Origin: Streptomyces sp. CG1 | GTDB taxonomy: Bacteria; Actinomycetota; Actinomycetes; Streptomycetales; Streptomycetaceae | Assembly: GCF_041080625.1 (NCBI RefSeq) | Contig: NZ_CP163518.1 | Span: 6,875,501-6,939,500 of the forward strand | Direction of reading: 5' to 3' | DNA: 64,000 bases | Shown here: piece by piece, positions 1 through 9,803 of the stretch | Position numbering within the stretch: position 1 is the stretch's first letter | Layout: every line of letters starts with the position of its first letter | Program-made: the position numbers and the translations under genes | The notes under the pieces: model-generated | Told to the model about the DNA's origin: nothing | Seen by the model: only the letters and a program-made list of their open reading frames with translations | Databases searched by the model: none

Positions 1-106
1 CGCCCCTCCGGTTGCGTAACCGGCCCCCTGGCGTGAGCGTTGTCAGTGCGGATGGTTAATCTGCTGATCAGTCAGTTGCGGACGCTCACGGCGTTGGGAG
101 GTCGGC

Positions 107-280
107 ATGGGGGCGCTTGTCTGGCTGCTCATTCCGCTTGTGGCTGCGATCGGTGGCGGCCTGTGGGGCAGTTGGGCCAACAGGACCCGCAGAGTGCGCG
201 GCGACGGCCCCGAGCTGGACGGCTATGCCCGGTTCCGTGAGGCCATGGAGAAGTCCCACACGGGGGTCGGCGGCGCGTGA
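107..280 (+). CDS. small single-pass membrane protein (57 aa)
   Basis: Encodes a 57-residue protein with one hydrophobic segment (about residues 3-21, rich in Leu, Val, Ile and Gly) followed by a short basic patch (RTRR, residues 26-29) and a polar tail. This fits an inner-membrane anchor with a cytoplasmic C-terminus. A GGGAGG ribosome site lies just before the ATG. It ends 49 nt upstream of the PDZ/Lon-like protease gene and may be co-transcribed with it. I do not recognise a family; the role is unknown, although the reading frame, ribosome site and membrane segment make it a credible gene. Confidence 0.6.
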   Translation: MGALVWLLIPLVAAIGGGLWGSWANRTRRVRGDGPELDGYARFREAMEKSHTGVGGA

Positions 281-329
281 CGGGGTGCCCTGACGGTGCG
301 CTGACAGAGGCGTCCCGTACTGTCGTGGC

Positions 330-1427
330 ATGCCACGCCGCACCGCGACGATGCTCGCCTCCACCCTGATGCTGATCGCGCTCCTGTGCGCCGGAGTGCT
401 CATCCCCGTGCCGTACGCGGAGATGTCCCCCGGCCCGACCGTGAACACGCTGGGGAACCACGACGGCGCGCCGGTGCTGCAGATCACCGGGCACAAGACG
501 TACCCGACCGACGGCCACCTGAACATGACGACCGTCCGGGTGACCAGCGCGGACTTCCGGATGAACCTGGTGGAGGCGATCTACGGCTGGCTGGACCACG
601 ACACCAAGGTGGTCCCGCACGACACGCTCTACCCGAACGGCACGACGGAGCAGCAGTCCTCGCAGCAGAACGCCGAGGAATTCAGCCAGTCGCAGGAGAG
701 CGCCAAGGTCTCCGCCCTGAAGGAGCTGGGCGTCCCGGTGAAGTCCTGGGTGATCGTCTCCACGGTGGTCAAGGACTCGCCGGCCGAGGGCAGGCTGCAC
801 GCCGGTGACGTGATCAAGGCCGTCGACGGTACGGCCGTGACGCAGCCCGCCGACGTCGCCAAGTTCGTCACCCGGCACAAGGCCGGTCAGAACGTCGTCT
901 TCACGGTCGTCCCCGCCAAGGAGCAGGCCGCCGCCGAGAAGGCGCACAGGGCGGCGACGAAGACCCAGGACGTCACCATCACCACGACCACCTCCGAGGA
1001 CAGCGGCGCCAAGCGCGCCATCGTCGGGATCTCCGCCGGGACCGACCACACCTTCCCGTTCAACATCGACATCAAGCTGGCCGACGTCGGCGGGCCGAGC
1101 GCCGGTCTGATGTTCGCCCTCGGCATCTACGACAAGCTGACCCCGGGCAGTCTGACCGGCGGCAAGTTCATCGCCGGCACCGGCACCATCGACGACAACG
1201 GCACCGTCGGGCCGATCGGCGGCATCGAGATGAAGACCGTCGGCGCGCGCGAGAAGGGCGCCCAGTACTTCCTGACGCCGGCCGACAACTGCGCGGCCGC
1301 CGCCAAGGACACCCCGAGCGGGCTCACGCTGGTGAAGGTCAAGACGATGGGGGACGCGCTGGACGCGCTGAAGGACATCCGCACCGGGAACACCTCGGCG
1401 CTGCCCCAGTGCACCACCAAGGGCTGA
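330..1427 (+). CDS. YlbL-type PDZ/Lon-like (S16) membrane protease
   Basis: 365 residues. An N-terminal signal anchor (about residues 8-30) is followed by a PDZ domain (about 143-195, with AGDVIKAVDG) and a C-terminal Lon-type S16 peptidase domain. The Ser/Lys dyad is visible: Ser257 in GGPSAGL and Lys302 in EMKTVGAREKGA. The architecture is that of B. subtilis YlbL and its actinobacterial homologues, which sit outside the cytoplasmic membrane and degrade membrane or envelope substrates independently of ATP. Length is normal for the family and both catalytic residues are present. The physiological substrate cannot be inferred from sequence. Confidence 0.9.
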   Translation: MPRRTATMLASTLMLIALLCAGVLIPVPYAEMSPGPTVNTLGNHDGAPVLQITGHKTYPTDGHLNMTTVRVTSADFRMNLVEAIYGWLDHDTKVVPHDTLYPNGTTEQQSSQQNAEEFSQSQESAKVSALKELGVPVKSWVIVSTVVKDSPAEGRLHAGDVIKAVDGTAVTQPADVAKFVTRHKAGQNVVFTVVPAKEQAAAEKAHRAATKTQDVTITTTTSEDSGAKRAIVGISAGTDHTFPFNIDIKLADVGGPSAGLMFALGIYDKLTPGSLTGGKFIAGTGTIDDNGTVGPIGGIEMKTVGAREKGAQYFLTPADNCAAAAKDTPSGLTLVKVKTMGDALDALKDIRTGNTSALPQCTTKG

Positions 1428-1447
1428 GCTGCCCCTGACACGGCGGG

Positions 1448-1473
1448 GGGCGCCCCCCGAGGCAGGGGCGCCC
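1448..1473. terminator. bidirectional hairpin terminator between convergent genes
   Basis: Perfect 9-bp inverted repeat, GGGCGCCCC against GGGGCGCCC, with an 8-nt loop. It lies between the convergent stops of the YlbL-type protease and the PPA1309-family gene and is likely shared by both. There is no U-tract, as is common in Streptomyces. Confidence 0.6.
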
Positions 1474-1548
1474 TCGTCGTCGTACCGGGAAGGACGCCGG
1501 AAGCGAGGACACCGGGGGCGTGACGGGGACGTCACAGGGTCGGCGGGG

Positions 1549-2091
1549 TCAGTCCTCGAAGGTCGCCGCCAGGGCCTCCGCCAGGCCCGGCACCAGGTCG
1601 GGGCCGGTCAGGACCTCCGTCGGGGAGTCCTTCTCGCGCAGCCGCACCGCCGACTCACGGCCGCCGCCGCGCAGCACCGCGACCGTCATGCGCACCTCCT
1701 GGCGCTCGGGGTGCTCGGCCACCCACCGGGTCAGCTTGGCCTCGCTCAGGTTCTGCGGGACCTGCGCCTCGGCGGACGGCGGCAGCATCAGGCGCTCCAC
1801 CGAGAGCGCGCAGCCGGCTACGGCGTCGGGCCAGGCGATGGTGCCGAGGAACTCGTCCAGCGGCTTGCCGGACGGAAGCTCGTCCTGCTCGATCGGGGTG
1901 AGACCGGTGGACTCGGGCGCGTCCTCCAGGCCCAGCTGGGCCGCGAGCGCGGGTTCCTGAGCCTGCAGCCGTGCGGTGTCGACAAGGGCGAAGAGGCGGG
2001 CGGGCTGGTCCCAGCCGAGGCCGGAGACGTACTCGTCGATCTCGAGTACGGCCCGGGTGAGCGGGTTCGCTGCCATGGGAGTGTTGGACAT
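1549..2091 (-). CDS. PPA1309 family protein
   Basis: 180 residues starting MSNTPMAANPLTRAVLEID. It is a soluble, acidic protein with no membrane segment. It matches from memory the actinobacterial family named after Propionibacterium PPA1309, which has no experimentally assigned function. I place the start at the ATG at 2091 rather than the longer open frame, because upstream residues are low-complexity and homologues begin at this point. It is divergent from the UPF0182 gene with a gap of about 165 bp that should hold both promoters. Conservation of the pair in Streptomyces suggests a housekeeping role. Confidence 0.8.
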   Translation of the reverse strand: MSNTPMAANPLTRAVLEIDEYVSGLGWDQPARLFALVDTARLQAQEPALAAQLGLEDAPESTGLTPIEQDELPSGKPLDEFLGTIAWPDAVAGCALSVERLMLPPSAEAQVPQNLSEAKLTRWVAEHPERQEVRMTVAVLRGGGRESAVRLREKDSPTEVLTGPDLVPGLAEALAATFED

Positions 2092-2255
2092 GGTCACAAT
2101 CCTGCCTCGTTGACCGCCTGAATCGGGAACCGAGTGCAGCGTGAGTAAGTTGCATATGTGTTGGCCCGCGATCACGGGGGGCCACGGAGGGTCCGCGAAC
2201 ACGAGGGCCTGACGGATCGACAGCGAACTTCGAGGTGCGCACCTTGGCTTTCCAG

Positions 2256-5171
2256 ATGCCGGACCGCGGCGGAGGCCCGACGGGGCCGCGGATCAGAGCG
2301 GGCCGCCCGTCCCGGCGGGCCCGGGCCCTGCTCATGACACTGGGCGTCCTGGCCGTCCTCGGCATGGCGTTCACCATGTTCGCGGGCTTCTGGACGGACT
2401 GGCTGTGGTACCGGTCGGTGCACTATTCGTCCGTGTTCACGACCACGCTGTGGACCAAGATCGGCCTCTTCTTCGTCTTCGGTCTGCTGATGGCGGTCGC
2501 GGTGGGGGTCAACATCTGGCTGGCGCACCGGCTGCGGCCCCCGCTGAGTGCCATGTCCATGGAGCAGCAGAGCCTCGACCGCTACCGGATGGGCATCGCA
2601 CCGTACAAGAGGTGGCTGCTGCTCGCCGTCACCGCGCTCGTCGGCCTGATCGCCGGTGCCTCGGCGGCCGGCCAGTGGCGGACCTGGCTGATGTGGGTCA
2701 ACGGCGTGCCCTTCCACCAGAAGGACCCCCAGTTCCACCTCGACGTCTCCTTCTACGCCTTCGATCTGCCCTGGTACCGCTTTCTGCTCGGCTTCGGCTT
2801 CGCCGCCGCCATCCTGTGCCTGATCGCCGCCGCGCTCACCCACTATCTGTACGGCGGGCTGCGCGTCACCAGCCCCGGCGCGCGGGCCACCGCCGCGGCG
2901 ACCGGGCATCTGTCGGTGCTGCTCGGCATCTTCGTCGCCCTGAAGGCGGTCGCCTACTGGCTCGACCGGTACGGCCTGGCCGTCAAGTCCAGCGACTTCA
3001 AGGCGACCGGCGAATGGACCGGCCTGCGCTACGTCGACGCCAACGCCTATCTGCCGGCGAAGACGATCCTGTTCTGCATCGCCGTCATCTGCGCGCTGCT
3101 CTTCTTCGCCACGCTGTGGCGGCGCACCTGGCAGTTGCCGGTCATCGGCTTCGGCCTGATGGTCCTCTCGGCGATCCTGATCGGCGGGCTGTACCCGGCG
3201 ATCGTGCAGAAGTTCCAGGTCCAGCCCAACGAGCAGGCCAAGGAAGCCCCGTACGTCCAGAAGAACCTCAAGGCGACCCGTGAGGCGTACGGCATCGACG
3301 ACGCCAAGGTCACCGAATACTCCGGTCAGTCCACGACGAAGGACAAGACCAGGCTGCGCAACGACGCGAACGACGCGGCGAGCATCCGGATCATGGACCC
3401 GAACATCGTCTCGCCGACGTTCCAGCAGCTGCAGCAGATGAAGAACTACTACGGCTTCCCGACCAACCTGGACGTCGACCGGTACCGCACGACGGACGGC
3501 AAGAACGTCAAGGATCAGGACACGGTCATCGGGCTGCGCGAGCTGAACCTGGAAGGCATCCCGAAGAACAACTGGATCAACGACCACTTCCGTTACACGC
3601 ACGGCTACGGCACGGTCGCCGCCAAGGGCACCGAGGCCGACTCCCAGGGCCAGCCCGTCTTCACCGAGTCCGACATGCCGTCCACGGGCGACCTCGGCTC
3701 GTACCAGCAGGCGATCTACTACGGCGAGAAGACGACCACATACTCGATCGTCGGCGGTCCCCAGAAGGAGATCGACTACTCCGACAACAACGGCGAGAAG
3801 ACCACCAGCTACACGGGCAAGAGCGGGGTCAACCTCGACAACCCGATCAACCGGGCCGCGTACGCGGTGGTGTTCAACGAGCCGCAGATCCTCTACTCGG
3901 GCGCGATCGGCAAGGGCTCGCGGATCCTGTACAACCGCACGCCCAAGGAGCGCGTCGAGGCGGTCGCCCCCTGGCTGACCATCGACGGCGACGCCTACCC
4001 GGCGGTCGTGAACGGCCGTGTCCAGTGGATCGTCGACGCGTACACGACGTCGAACGGCTACCCGTACTCCTCCCGTACGACCCTCGGGGACACGACGGCC
4101 GACTCGCTGACCGCCACCAACAACAACCGCACCGTGGTGGCCCAGCAGAACCAGGTCAACTACATCCGCAACTCGGTGAAGGCGACCGTCGACGCGTACA
4201 CCGGCGAGGTCAAGCTGTACCAGTGGGACACCGAGGACCCGGTGCTGAAGACCTGGATGAAGGCGTTCCCGGGCACGGTGCAGCCGAGGAACGCCATCTC
4301 CGGGGACCTGATGTCCCATCTGCGCTACCCGCAGGACCTGTTCAAGGTCCAGCGCGAGCTGCTCACCCGCTACCACGTGAGCGACGCGCAGACGTTCCTC
4401 ACCGGCAGCGAGGTGTGGCAGGTGCCGGACGACCCGACGAACAAGTCGGGCAGCGCGGTGCCGCCGTACTACCTGAGCATGAAGATGCCCGACCAGAGCC
4501 GGCAGGCGTTCTCGCTGTCGACGACGTTCACGCCCAACGGCCGGGACAGTCTGAGTGCGTTCATGACGGTCGACGCCGCGGCCGGCAGCAGCGACTACGG
4601 CAAGATCAGAATCCTGAAACTGCCGACCAGTACGACGGTCGACGGGCCGAAACAGGTGCAGAGCCAGTTCAACTCCGAACAGGACATCGCGGCCGCGATC
4701 AAACTCCTCAAGGGCGGCGACTCCGATATCGAGTACGGCAACCTGCTGACCGTGCCGCTGGACGGAGGACTGCTCTATGTGGAGCCGGTGTACGTGCGCG
4801 GTGGCGGACTGAAGTACCCGTTGCTGCGCAAGGTGCTGGTCACCTATGAGGGCAGGACCGCGTTCGAGAACACGCTCGGCGAGGCCCTGGACAAGGTCTT
4901 CGGTACGGCGGGGTCGACCACGACACCACCGGACACCGGCACCACCACTCCGCCCACGTCCACCAATCCGACCGTCCAACAGGCCCTGGACGACGCCCAG
5001 AAGGCGTTCGACGCCGGCCAGAAGGCCCTGCAGGGGCCGAACGGCCCGGACTGGACCGCGTACGACAAGGCCCAGAAGGATCTGAGGGCCGCGCTGAAGC
5101 GGGCGCAGGACGCGGAGGCCAAGGCCGGCCAGTCCACCAGCGGCAAGAACGGGAGCGGGAAGAAGAGCTGA
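2256..5171 (+). CDS. UPF0182 family integral membrane protein
   Basis: About 971 residues. The N-terminal third holds about seven membrane segments (first around [18 protein letters not shown]). A large extracytoplasmic domain follows (residues about 300-880, with many Asn/Gly/Tyr loops). The C-terminus has a Thr/Pro-rich linker and an Ala/Lys/Gln-rich helical tail. This is the architecture of the conserved actinobacterial UPF0182 family, whose function is unknown. Homologues start MPDRGGGP, supporting the ATG at 2256. A TTG at 2244 sits 8 nt after a GAGG and a GTG lies at 2235, so a slightly longer N-terminus is possible. It occupies the slot before the initiator tRNA, as in S. coelicolor (SCO5204, from memory). 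Confidence 0.9.
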   Translation: MPDRGGGPTGPRIRAGRPSRRARALLMTLGVLAVLGMAFTMFAGFWTDWLWYRSVHYSSVFTTTLWTKIGLFFVFGLLMAVAVGVNIWLAHRLRPPLSAMSMEQQSLDRYRMGIAPYKRWLLLAVTALVGLIAGASAAGQWRTWLMWVNGVPFHQKDPQFHLDVSFYAFDLPWYRFLLGFGFAAAILCLIAAALTHYLYGGLRVTSPGARATAAATGHLSVLLGIFVALKAVAYWLDRYGLAVKSSDFKATGEWTGLRYVDANAYLPAKTILFCIAVICALLFFATLWRRTWQLPVIGFGLMVLSAILIGGLYPAIVQKFQVQPNEQAKEAPYVQKNLKATREAYGIDDAKVTEYSGQSTTKDKTRLRNDANDAASIRIMDPNIVSPTFQQLQQMKNYYGFPTNLDVDRYRTTDGKNVKDQDTVIGLRELNLEGIPKNNWINDHFRYTHGYGTVAAKGTEADSQGQPVFTESDMPSTGDLGSYQQAIYYGEKTTTYSIVGGPQKEIDYSDNNGEKTTSYTGKSGVNLDNPINRAAYAVVFNEPQILYSGAIGKGSRILYNRTPKERVEAVAPWLTIDGDAYPAVVNGRVQWIVDAYTTSNGYPYSSRTTLGDTTADSLTATNNNRTVVAQQNQVNYIRNSVKATVDAYTGEVKLYQWDTEDPVLKTWMKAFPGTVQPRNAISGDLMSHLRYPQDLFKVQRELLTRYHVSDAQTFLTGSEVWQVPDDPTNKSGSAVPPYYLSMKMPDQSRQAFSLSTTFTPNGRDSLSAFMTVDAAAGSSDYGKIRILKLPTSTTVDGPKQVQSQFNSEQDIAAAIKLLKGGDSDIEYGNLLTVPLDGGLLYVEPVYVRGGGLKYPLLRKVLVTYEGRTAFENTLGEALDKVFGTAGSTTTPPDTGTTTPPTSTNPTVQQALDDAQKAFDAGQKALQGPNGPDWTAYDKAQKDLRAALKRAQDAEAKAGQSTSGKNGSGKKS

Positions 5172-5213
5172 TCAAGAACCCTCCGCGCCGTGGTACTGTT
5201 ACCAGGCAAACGG

Positions 5214-5287
5214 CGCGGGGTGGAGCAGCTCGGTAGCTCGCTGGGCTCATAACCCAGAGGTCGCAGGTTCAAATCCTGTCCCCGCTA
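5214..5287 (+). tRNA. initiator tRNA-fMet (CAU), copy 1
   Basis: 74 nt without an encoded CCA. Anticodon CAU sits in loop CTCATAA. Initiator features are visible: position 1 (C) and position 72 (T) do not pair, and the anticodon stem ends in three consecutive G:C pairs (CTGGG/CCCAG). The D arm contains AGCTCGGTAGCTC and the T arm GGTTCAAATCC. The CCA must be added by tRNA nucleotidyltransferase. The 74 nt are identical to the second copy at 7453. Confidence 0.97.
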
Positions 5288-5294
5288 CTGCGAT

Positions 5295-5328
5295 CGAAGG
5301 CCCGGATCCCATGGGATCCGGGCCTTCG
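5295..5328 (+). terminator. intrinsic terminator of the first initiator tRNA
   Basis: Perfect 16-bp inverted repeat beginning CGAAGGCCCGGATCCC with only AT between the arms, starting 7 nt after the tRNA 3' end. The stem is very strong; the tail is short on T. Confidence 0.85.
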
Positions 5329-5491
5329 TGGTGTGCGAACTCATGTACTGAGGGGAGGGACGGCCGCGCCGCCGTGGGGAGTTGAGTGGGGTGTGTTTGA
5401 CTTGTCGTCCTGTGGGCATGTCGACAAAACGCTGAAGTGACCTCACGGGCTGCGGTATACCGGGTGTACCCAGGTTGCAGGTGGTGCGACG

Positions 5492-7315
5492 ATGGACGTT
5501 ATGGGGGACAAGGCAACTCTGTTCGAGTCAGGGCGATTTGTGCAGCCTTCCGTTGAGGAGCCGACCCGCGACGAGTTGACCGACATGGTGGATGCCGCGG
5601 AAGAGGTGCGCCTCGCGATCGCCGCGCAGAGCGGCGACGCCGAGGCGGCGAGTGTCCTCGGAGCCATGCTGCTGCGGCGTGGCGACCTCGACGGAGCCGA
5701 ACCCCATCTGCGGGCCGCCACCGCGGCCGGTGACCGGGCCGCCGCCAACAACCTCGGCGTCCTGCTGCACCAGCGCGGCTACCCCGAGGAGGCCGCCGGC
5801 TGGTGGCGCATCGCCGCCGTCGCCGGCTCGGCCGCCGCCGCGCACGCGCTCGGCCGCTACCACCGCGAGCGCGGGGACGAGCCCGCCGCCGAGTACTGGC
5901 TGCGCCAGTCCGCCGAGCAGGGCCATGCACTCGGCGCCTACGCGCTCGCCGATCTGCTGGAGCACCGCGGGGACGTCGGCGCCGAGCACTGGATGCGGGC
6001 GGCGGCCGAGCGCGGACACCGGGAGGCTGCCTACCGGCTGGCGCGCACGCTCGACCGTCCGGCAGCCGGCCCCGAGGACGAGACCGGGGCCGACAACGCT
6101 GTCGCCGAGGCCGAGCAGTGGTACCGGCAGGCCGCCGCGCGCGGCCACCGGCGCGCCGCGCTGCACCTCGGCGCGATCCTCGAGAAGCGGGGCGAGCTGA
6201 AGGAGGCCGGGCGCTGGTATCTGACCTCGGCCAAGGACGGCGAGGCCCGGGCCGCCTGCGCGCTCGGCTTCCTGCTGCGCGACGCCGGGGACACCGAGAG
6301 CGCGGCCGTGTGGTGGCTGCGCGCTGCCCAGGGCGGCGACGGCAACGCTGCCAACGCGCTCGGCGCGCTGCACGCCGAGCGCGGCGAGACACAGACCGCC
6401 GAGCGCTGGTACCGGGCGGCGCTGGACGCCGGCGACGACAACGGCGCGTACAACCTCGGGCTGCTCTGCGCCGAGCAGGGGCGCACCGCGCAGGCCGAGC
6501 AGTGGTACCGGCGCGCCGCCTACGCCGGGCACCGGGAGGCCGCCAACGCGCTCGCCATCCTGCTGCTCCAGGGCAGCGACACCACCGGCGCCGAGCCGTG
6601 GTTCTCCAAGGCCGCCGAGGCAGGCAGCGTGGACGCCGCGTTCAACCTCGGGATCCTCTACGCCGGGCGCGGCACCGAGCAGGGCGCGGAGATGGCACTG
6701 CGCTGGTACGAGCGGGCGGCCGCCGCCGGGCACACCGAGGCCGCGCTCCAGGTCGGCATCGCCCGGCTGCGCGAGGGCGACGAGCCGGAGGCCGAGCGGC
6801 ATCTGCGGTGCGCGGCGGGCGGCGGCAGCGCGGAGGCGGCCTACCGGCTGGCCACCCTGCTCGACGCGCGCCGGCCGCCGGAGCCGGCGCATGAGCTGGG
6901 CGAGATCGTGCACGAGAAGACCGAGTGCGAGGAGTGGTACGAGCGCGCGGCCACGCAGGGGCACCGGCGGGCGCAGGTCCGGGTCGGCATGCTCGCGGCG
7001 GCGCGGGGGGACGTGGTCGAGGCGGCGCGGTGGTACCGGGCGGCGGCGCAGGCCGGGTCGCGCAACGGCGCCTTCAATCTCGGGCTGCTGCTGGCGCGGG
7101 AGGGGAGCGAGCCGGAGGCGGCGGTGTGGTGGACGCGGGCGGCTGATGCCGGGCACGGGCGGGCGGCGCTGAGGCTGGCCCTTGTCTACGCGCGTCGGGG
7201 AGAGCTGGCGGAGGGGCAGCGGTGGGCGGACCGGGCGGTCGCGCTGGGACCGGCGGAGGTGTCGGAGCGGGCGGGGCGGCTGCGGGACGCCCTGCGGGAA
7301 GAGCTGTCAGCGTGA
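5492..7315 (+). CDS. Sel1/TPR-like repeat protein
   Basis: 607 residues built almost entirely of about 15 tandem units of roughly 36 residues. Each has a pattern such as AERWYRAALDAGDDNGAYNL or AEQWYRRAAYAGHREAANAL, which is the Sel1-like/TPR alpha-alpha hairpin signature, so the protein should fold as a long superhelical scaffold. No signal peptide or enzymatic domain is visible. The first about 40 residues (MDVMGDKATLFESGRFVQPS...) are non-repeat. It lies between the two initiator tRNA genes. Likely a protein-protein interaction scaffold; the partner is unknown. An alternative start is the second Met (codon 4). Confidence 0.85.
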   Translation: MDVMGDKATLFESGRFVQPSVEEPTRDELTDMVDAAEEVRLAIAAQSGDAEAASVLGAMLLRRGDLDGAEPHLRAATAAGDRAAANNLGVLLHQRGYPEEAAGWWRIAAVAGSAAAAHALGRYHRERGDEPAAEYWLRQSAEQGHALGAYALADLLEHRGDVGAEHWMRAAAERGHREAAYRLARTLDRPAAGPEDETGADNAVAEAEQWYRQAAARGHRRAALHLGAILEKRGELKEAGRWYLTSAKDGEARAACALGFLLRDAGDTESAAVWWLRAAQGGDGNAANALGALHAERGETQTAERWYRAALDAGDDNGAYNLGLLCAEQGRTAQAEQWYRRAAYAGHREAANALAILLLQGSDTTGAEPWFSKAAEAGSVDAAFNLGILYAGRGTEQGAEMALRWYERAAAAGHTEAALQVGIARLREGDEPEAERHLRCAAGGGSAEAAYRLATLLDARRPPEPAHELGEIVHEKTECEEWYERAATQGHRRAQVRVGMLAAARGDVVEAARWYRAAAQAGSRNGAFNLGLLLAREGSEPEAAVWWTRAADAGHGRAALRLALVYARRGELAEGQRWADRAVALGPAEVSERAGRLRDALREELSA

Positions 7316-7452
7316 CGCTGCGAGACGCTGCGCCGGGCTTCGGCGGACTCTTCCCGCCCGCCCGTCTCACCTGGGAACAAGTGACCCCGGCCACGTCTCG
7401 GGTAACTGATTTGCCTCCGCCCACATCCCTCGCGTAATGTCGTGTTCACCGA

Positions 7453-7526
7453 CGCGGGGTGGAGCAGCTCGGTAGCTCGCTGGGCTCATAACCCAGAGGT
7501 CGCAGGTTCAAATCCTGTCCCCGCTA
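7453..7526 (+). tRNA. initiator tRNA-fMet (CAU), copy 2
   Basis: 74 nt, identical to the copy at 5214, with the CAU anticodon, C1:T72 mismatch and three G:C pairs closing the anticodon stem, and no encoded CCA. Flanking sequences differ, so the identity stops at the tRNA plus three nucleotides. It has its own promoter region and terminator. Confidence 0.97.
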
Positions 7527-7535
7527 CTGAAGGCC

Positions 7536-7569
7536 GAGGGCCGGAATCCAGAGATGGATTCCGGCCCTC
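7536..7569 (+). terminator. intrinsic terminator of the second initiator tRNA
   Basis: Perfect 15-bp stem, GAGGGCCGGAATCCA against TGGATTCCGGCCCTC, with a GAGA tetraloop, 9 nt after the tRNA. Confidence 0.85.
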
Positions 7570-7657
7570 AGTCGTTTCCAGGTGCCAGGGCATGCAAACA
7601 CGTGTCCGGGCACAAAAAAGAGGGGGCTCGCGCCCCCTCTCGCTTACGGCTTACGGC

Positions 7658-8074
7658 TCACGCACCTGCGCAGTCCGGGCACAGCCCCCGGTACGTGACC
7701 TCGACGTCCGACACCGTGAAGCCGAAGCGCTCCGTGTCGGGAAGGTCGGCGAGCGGGTTGCCCGTCGGGTGGACGTCGCGGATCGCGCCGCAGCGGGCGC
7801 AGACCAGGTGGTGGTGCGGCCGGTGTGCGTTCGGGTCGTAGCGCTTGGCGCGTTTGTCCGTCGCGACTTCCAGCACTTCGCCGAGTGAGACCAGCTCACC
7901 CAGCGTGTTGTAGACGGTCGCCCGGGAGATCTCGGGCAGCTTCGCGACAGCCCGTGCATGGACCTCGTCGGCCGTCAGATGGACGTGCTCGCCGTCGAGG
8001 ACCTCGGCCACAACGCGCCGCTGCGCGGTCATCCGCCATCCGCGTCCACGCAGCCGTTCCAGAAGGTCGCTCAT
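7658..8074 (-). CDS. catR: Fur-family peroxide-sensing repressor CatR
   Basis: 138 residues. An N-terminal winged helix (about 10-75, with ISRATVYNTLGELVSLG) is followed by the Fur dimerisation/metal domain. Structural zinc ligands are Cys92/Cys95 (CARC) and Cys132/Cys135 (CPDC); a His-rich segment (HRPHHH, 84-89) belongs to the regulatory metal site. It is divergent from a monofunctional catalase gene, the layout of Streptomyces catR-katA (catA). There CatR represses catalase and itself until H2O2 oxidises it. Assignment to the PerR-like CatR branch rather than to an iron regulator rests on this context and on residue pattern. Confidence 0.9.
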   Translation of the reverse strand: MSDLLERLRGRGWRMTAQRRVVAEVLDGEHVHLTADEVHARAVAKLPEISRATVYNTLGELVSLGEVLEVATDKRAKRYDPNAHRPHHHLVCARCGAIRDVHPTGNPLADLPDTERFGFTVSDVEVTYRGLCPDCAGA

Positions 8075-8122
8075 GGCTACCAGCCTAACAGCAGGCGGGA
8101 CCAGGACGGGAATAGGTGTGAG

Positions 8123-8156
8123 ATTGGACCCTACTTTGACTTAGAACTTGTCCAAT
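8123..8156. promoter_or_regulatory. probable CatR operator between catR and katA
   Basis: The divergent intergenic region holds a perfect inverted repeat, ATTGGAC (8123-8129) and GTCCAAT (8150-8156), around an A/T-richer core TTTGACTTAGAACTTG. Fur-type proteins bind such imperfect palindromes. Its position next to the catalase promoter suits repression of both genes. No footprint data are available here. Confidence 0.6.
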
Positions 8157-8230
8157 GTAGGATCGGTGACGGATTTGGTCCTAGGGCAGGACTGGGACAG
8201 GGCTAGTCAGTAATGACGCAGGAGGCGCAC

Positions 8231-9682
8231 GTGACGCAGGGACCGCTCACCACGGAGGCCGGTGCTCCGGTCGCCGACAACCAGAACAGCGAGACGGCGG
8301 GCGTCGGCGGGCCGGTCCTGGTCCAGGACCAGTTGCTGCTGGAGAAGCTCGCCCACTTCAACCGGGAGCGCATCCCGGAGCGGGTCGTGCACGCCCGCGG
8401 CGCCGGCGCCTACGGCACCTTCACGGTGACCGCCGACGTCACGCCGTACACGCGTGCCGCCTTCCTCTCCGGGGTCGGCAAGGAGACCGAGGTCTTCCTG
8501 CGCTTCTCGACGGTGGCCGGCAACCTCGGCGCGGCGGACGCCGTGCGTGACCCGCGGGGCTTCGCGCTGAAGTTCTACACCGAGGAGGGCAACTACGACC
8601 TCGTCGGCAACAACACCCCGGTGTTCTTCATCCGGGACGCGATCAAGTTCCCGGACTTCATCCACACCCAGAAGCGCGACCCGTACAGCGGAAGCCAGGA
8701 GGCCGACAGCGTCTGGGACTTCTGGGGGCTCAGTCCCGAGTCGACCCATCAGGTGACCTGGCTGTTCGGCGACCGTGGCATCCCGGCGTCGTACCGGCAC
8801 ATGAACGGCTACGGCTCGCACACCTACCAGTGGAGCAACGAGGCCGGCGAGGTCTTCTGGGTCAAGTACCACTTCAAGACCGACCAGGGGATCGAGAACC
8901 TCACCCAGGCCGAGGCCAACCGGATCGCCGGTGAGGACCCGGACTCCCACCAGCGGGATCTGCGGCAGGCCATCGAGCGCGGTGAGTTCCCGAGCTGGAC
9001 CGTGCAGGTGCAGATCATGCCGGCGGCCGACGCGGCGACGTACCGCTTCAACCCGTTCGACCTCACCAAGGTGTGGCCGCACGAGGGCTACCCGCCCCTC
9101 GAGATCGGCAAGCTGGAGCTGAACCGCAACCCGCAGAACATCTTCGCCGAGGTCGAGCAGTCGATCTTCTCGCCCGCGCACTTCGTGCCCGGTATCGGCC
9201 CGTCGCCCGACAAGATGCTCCAGGGGCGCCTGTTCGCGTACGGCGACGCGCACCGCTACCGCGTCGGCATCAACGCCGACCACCTGCCGGTGAACCGTCC
9301 GCATGCCACCGAGGCGCGGACGAACTCGCGGGACGGCTTCCTCTACGACGGCCGGCACGGCGGCGCGAAGAACTACGAGCCGAACAGCTTCGGCGGGCCG
9401 CAGCAGACCGGCCGGCCGCTGTGGCAGTCCACCTCCGTCGACGGACTCACGGGCAACCACGCCACGCCGGTGCACGCCGAGGACGACGACTTCGTGCAGG
9501 CGGGCAACCTCTACCGGCTGATGTCGGAGGAGGAGAAGGAGCGGCTGGTCGCGGGCCTTGCGGGTGCGATCGCGCCGGTCTCGCGCGAGGACATCGCCGA
9601 GCGGGCGATCGGCAACTTCCGCAAGGCCGACGCCGACTTCGGCAAGCGGCTGGAGGCGGCGGTGCAGGCGCTGCGCGGCTGA
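8231..9682 (+). CDS. katA: monofunctional heme catalase KatA (CatA)
   Basis: 483 residues, the usual size of a small-subunit clade 3 catalase that converts H2O2 to water and O2 in the cytoplasm. Visible active-site elements are His54 in [12 protein letters not shown], Asn127 in [14 protein letters not shown], and the proximal heme-ligand Tyr in [13 protein letters not shown] choose the GTG at 8231 because GGAGG lies 5 nt upstream and S. coelicolor CatA begins at the equivalent residue; the ATG at 8213 would put the ribosome site inside the coding region. Expression should be induced by peroxide through CatR. Confidence 0.95.
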   Translation: MTQGPLTTEAGAPVADNQNSETAGVGGPVLVQDQLLLEKLAHFNRERIPERVVHARGAGAYGTFTVTADVTPYTRAAFLSGVGKETEVFLRFSTVAGNLGAADAVRDPRGFALKFYTEEGNYDLVGNNTPVFFIRDAIKFPDFIHTQKRDPYSGSQEADSVWDFWGLSPESTHQVTWLFGDRGIPASYRHMNGYGSHTYQWSNEAGEVFWVKYHFKTDQGIENLTQAEANRIAGEDPDSHQRDLRQAIERGEFPSWTVQVQIMPAADAATYRFNPFDLTKVWPHEGYPPLEIGKLELNRNPQNIFAEVEQSIFSPAHFVPGIGPSPDKMLQGRLFAYGDAHRYRVGINADHLPVNRPHATEARTNSRDGFLYDGRHGGAKNYEPNSFGGPQQTGRPLWQSTSVDGLTGNHATPVHAEDDDFVQAGNLYRLMSEEEKERLVAGLAGAIAPVSREDIAERAIGNFRKADADFGKRLEAAVQALRG

Positions 9683-9758
9683 GCCGGCGTCACTGGTCGG
9701 CGGCACTGTCCGTGCCTCCCCCCCCCAGTGCCTCAAGATCCTGGGGGTGTCCCCAGGG

Positions 9759-9793
9759 CGGGCCGGATCCCACGGTGCTCGGGGTCCGGCCCG
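9759..9793. terminator. hairpin between convergent katA and CBS gene
   Basis: Inverted repeat CGGGCCGGA / TCCGGCCCG (9 bp) with a 17-nt loop, between two convergent stop codons. It probably terminates transcription in both directions. Confidence 0.55.
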
Positions 9794-9803
9794 TTCCGTT
9801 TGC

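Noticed and set aside
129..1535. Long minus-strand open frame of 468 codons opposite the YlbL-type gene
   Set aside because: Arg/Gly/Val-rich composition without domains; a shadow of the real + strand gene caused by high G+C.
2172..4979. 935-codon minus-strand frame opposite the UPF0182 gene
   Set aside because: Low-complexity shadow; the + strand has membrane helices and a conserved family.
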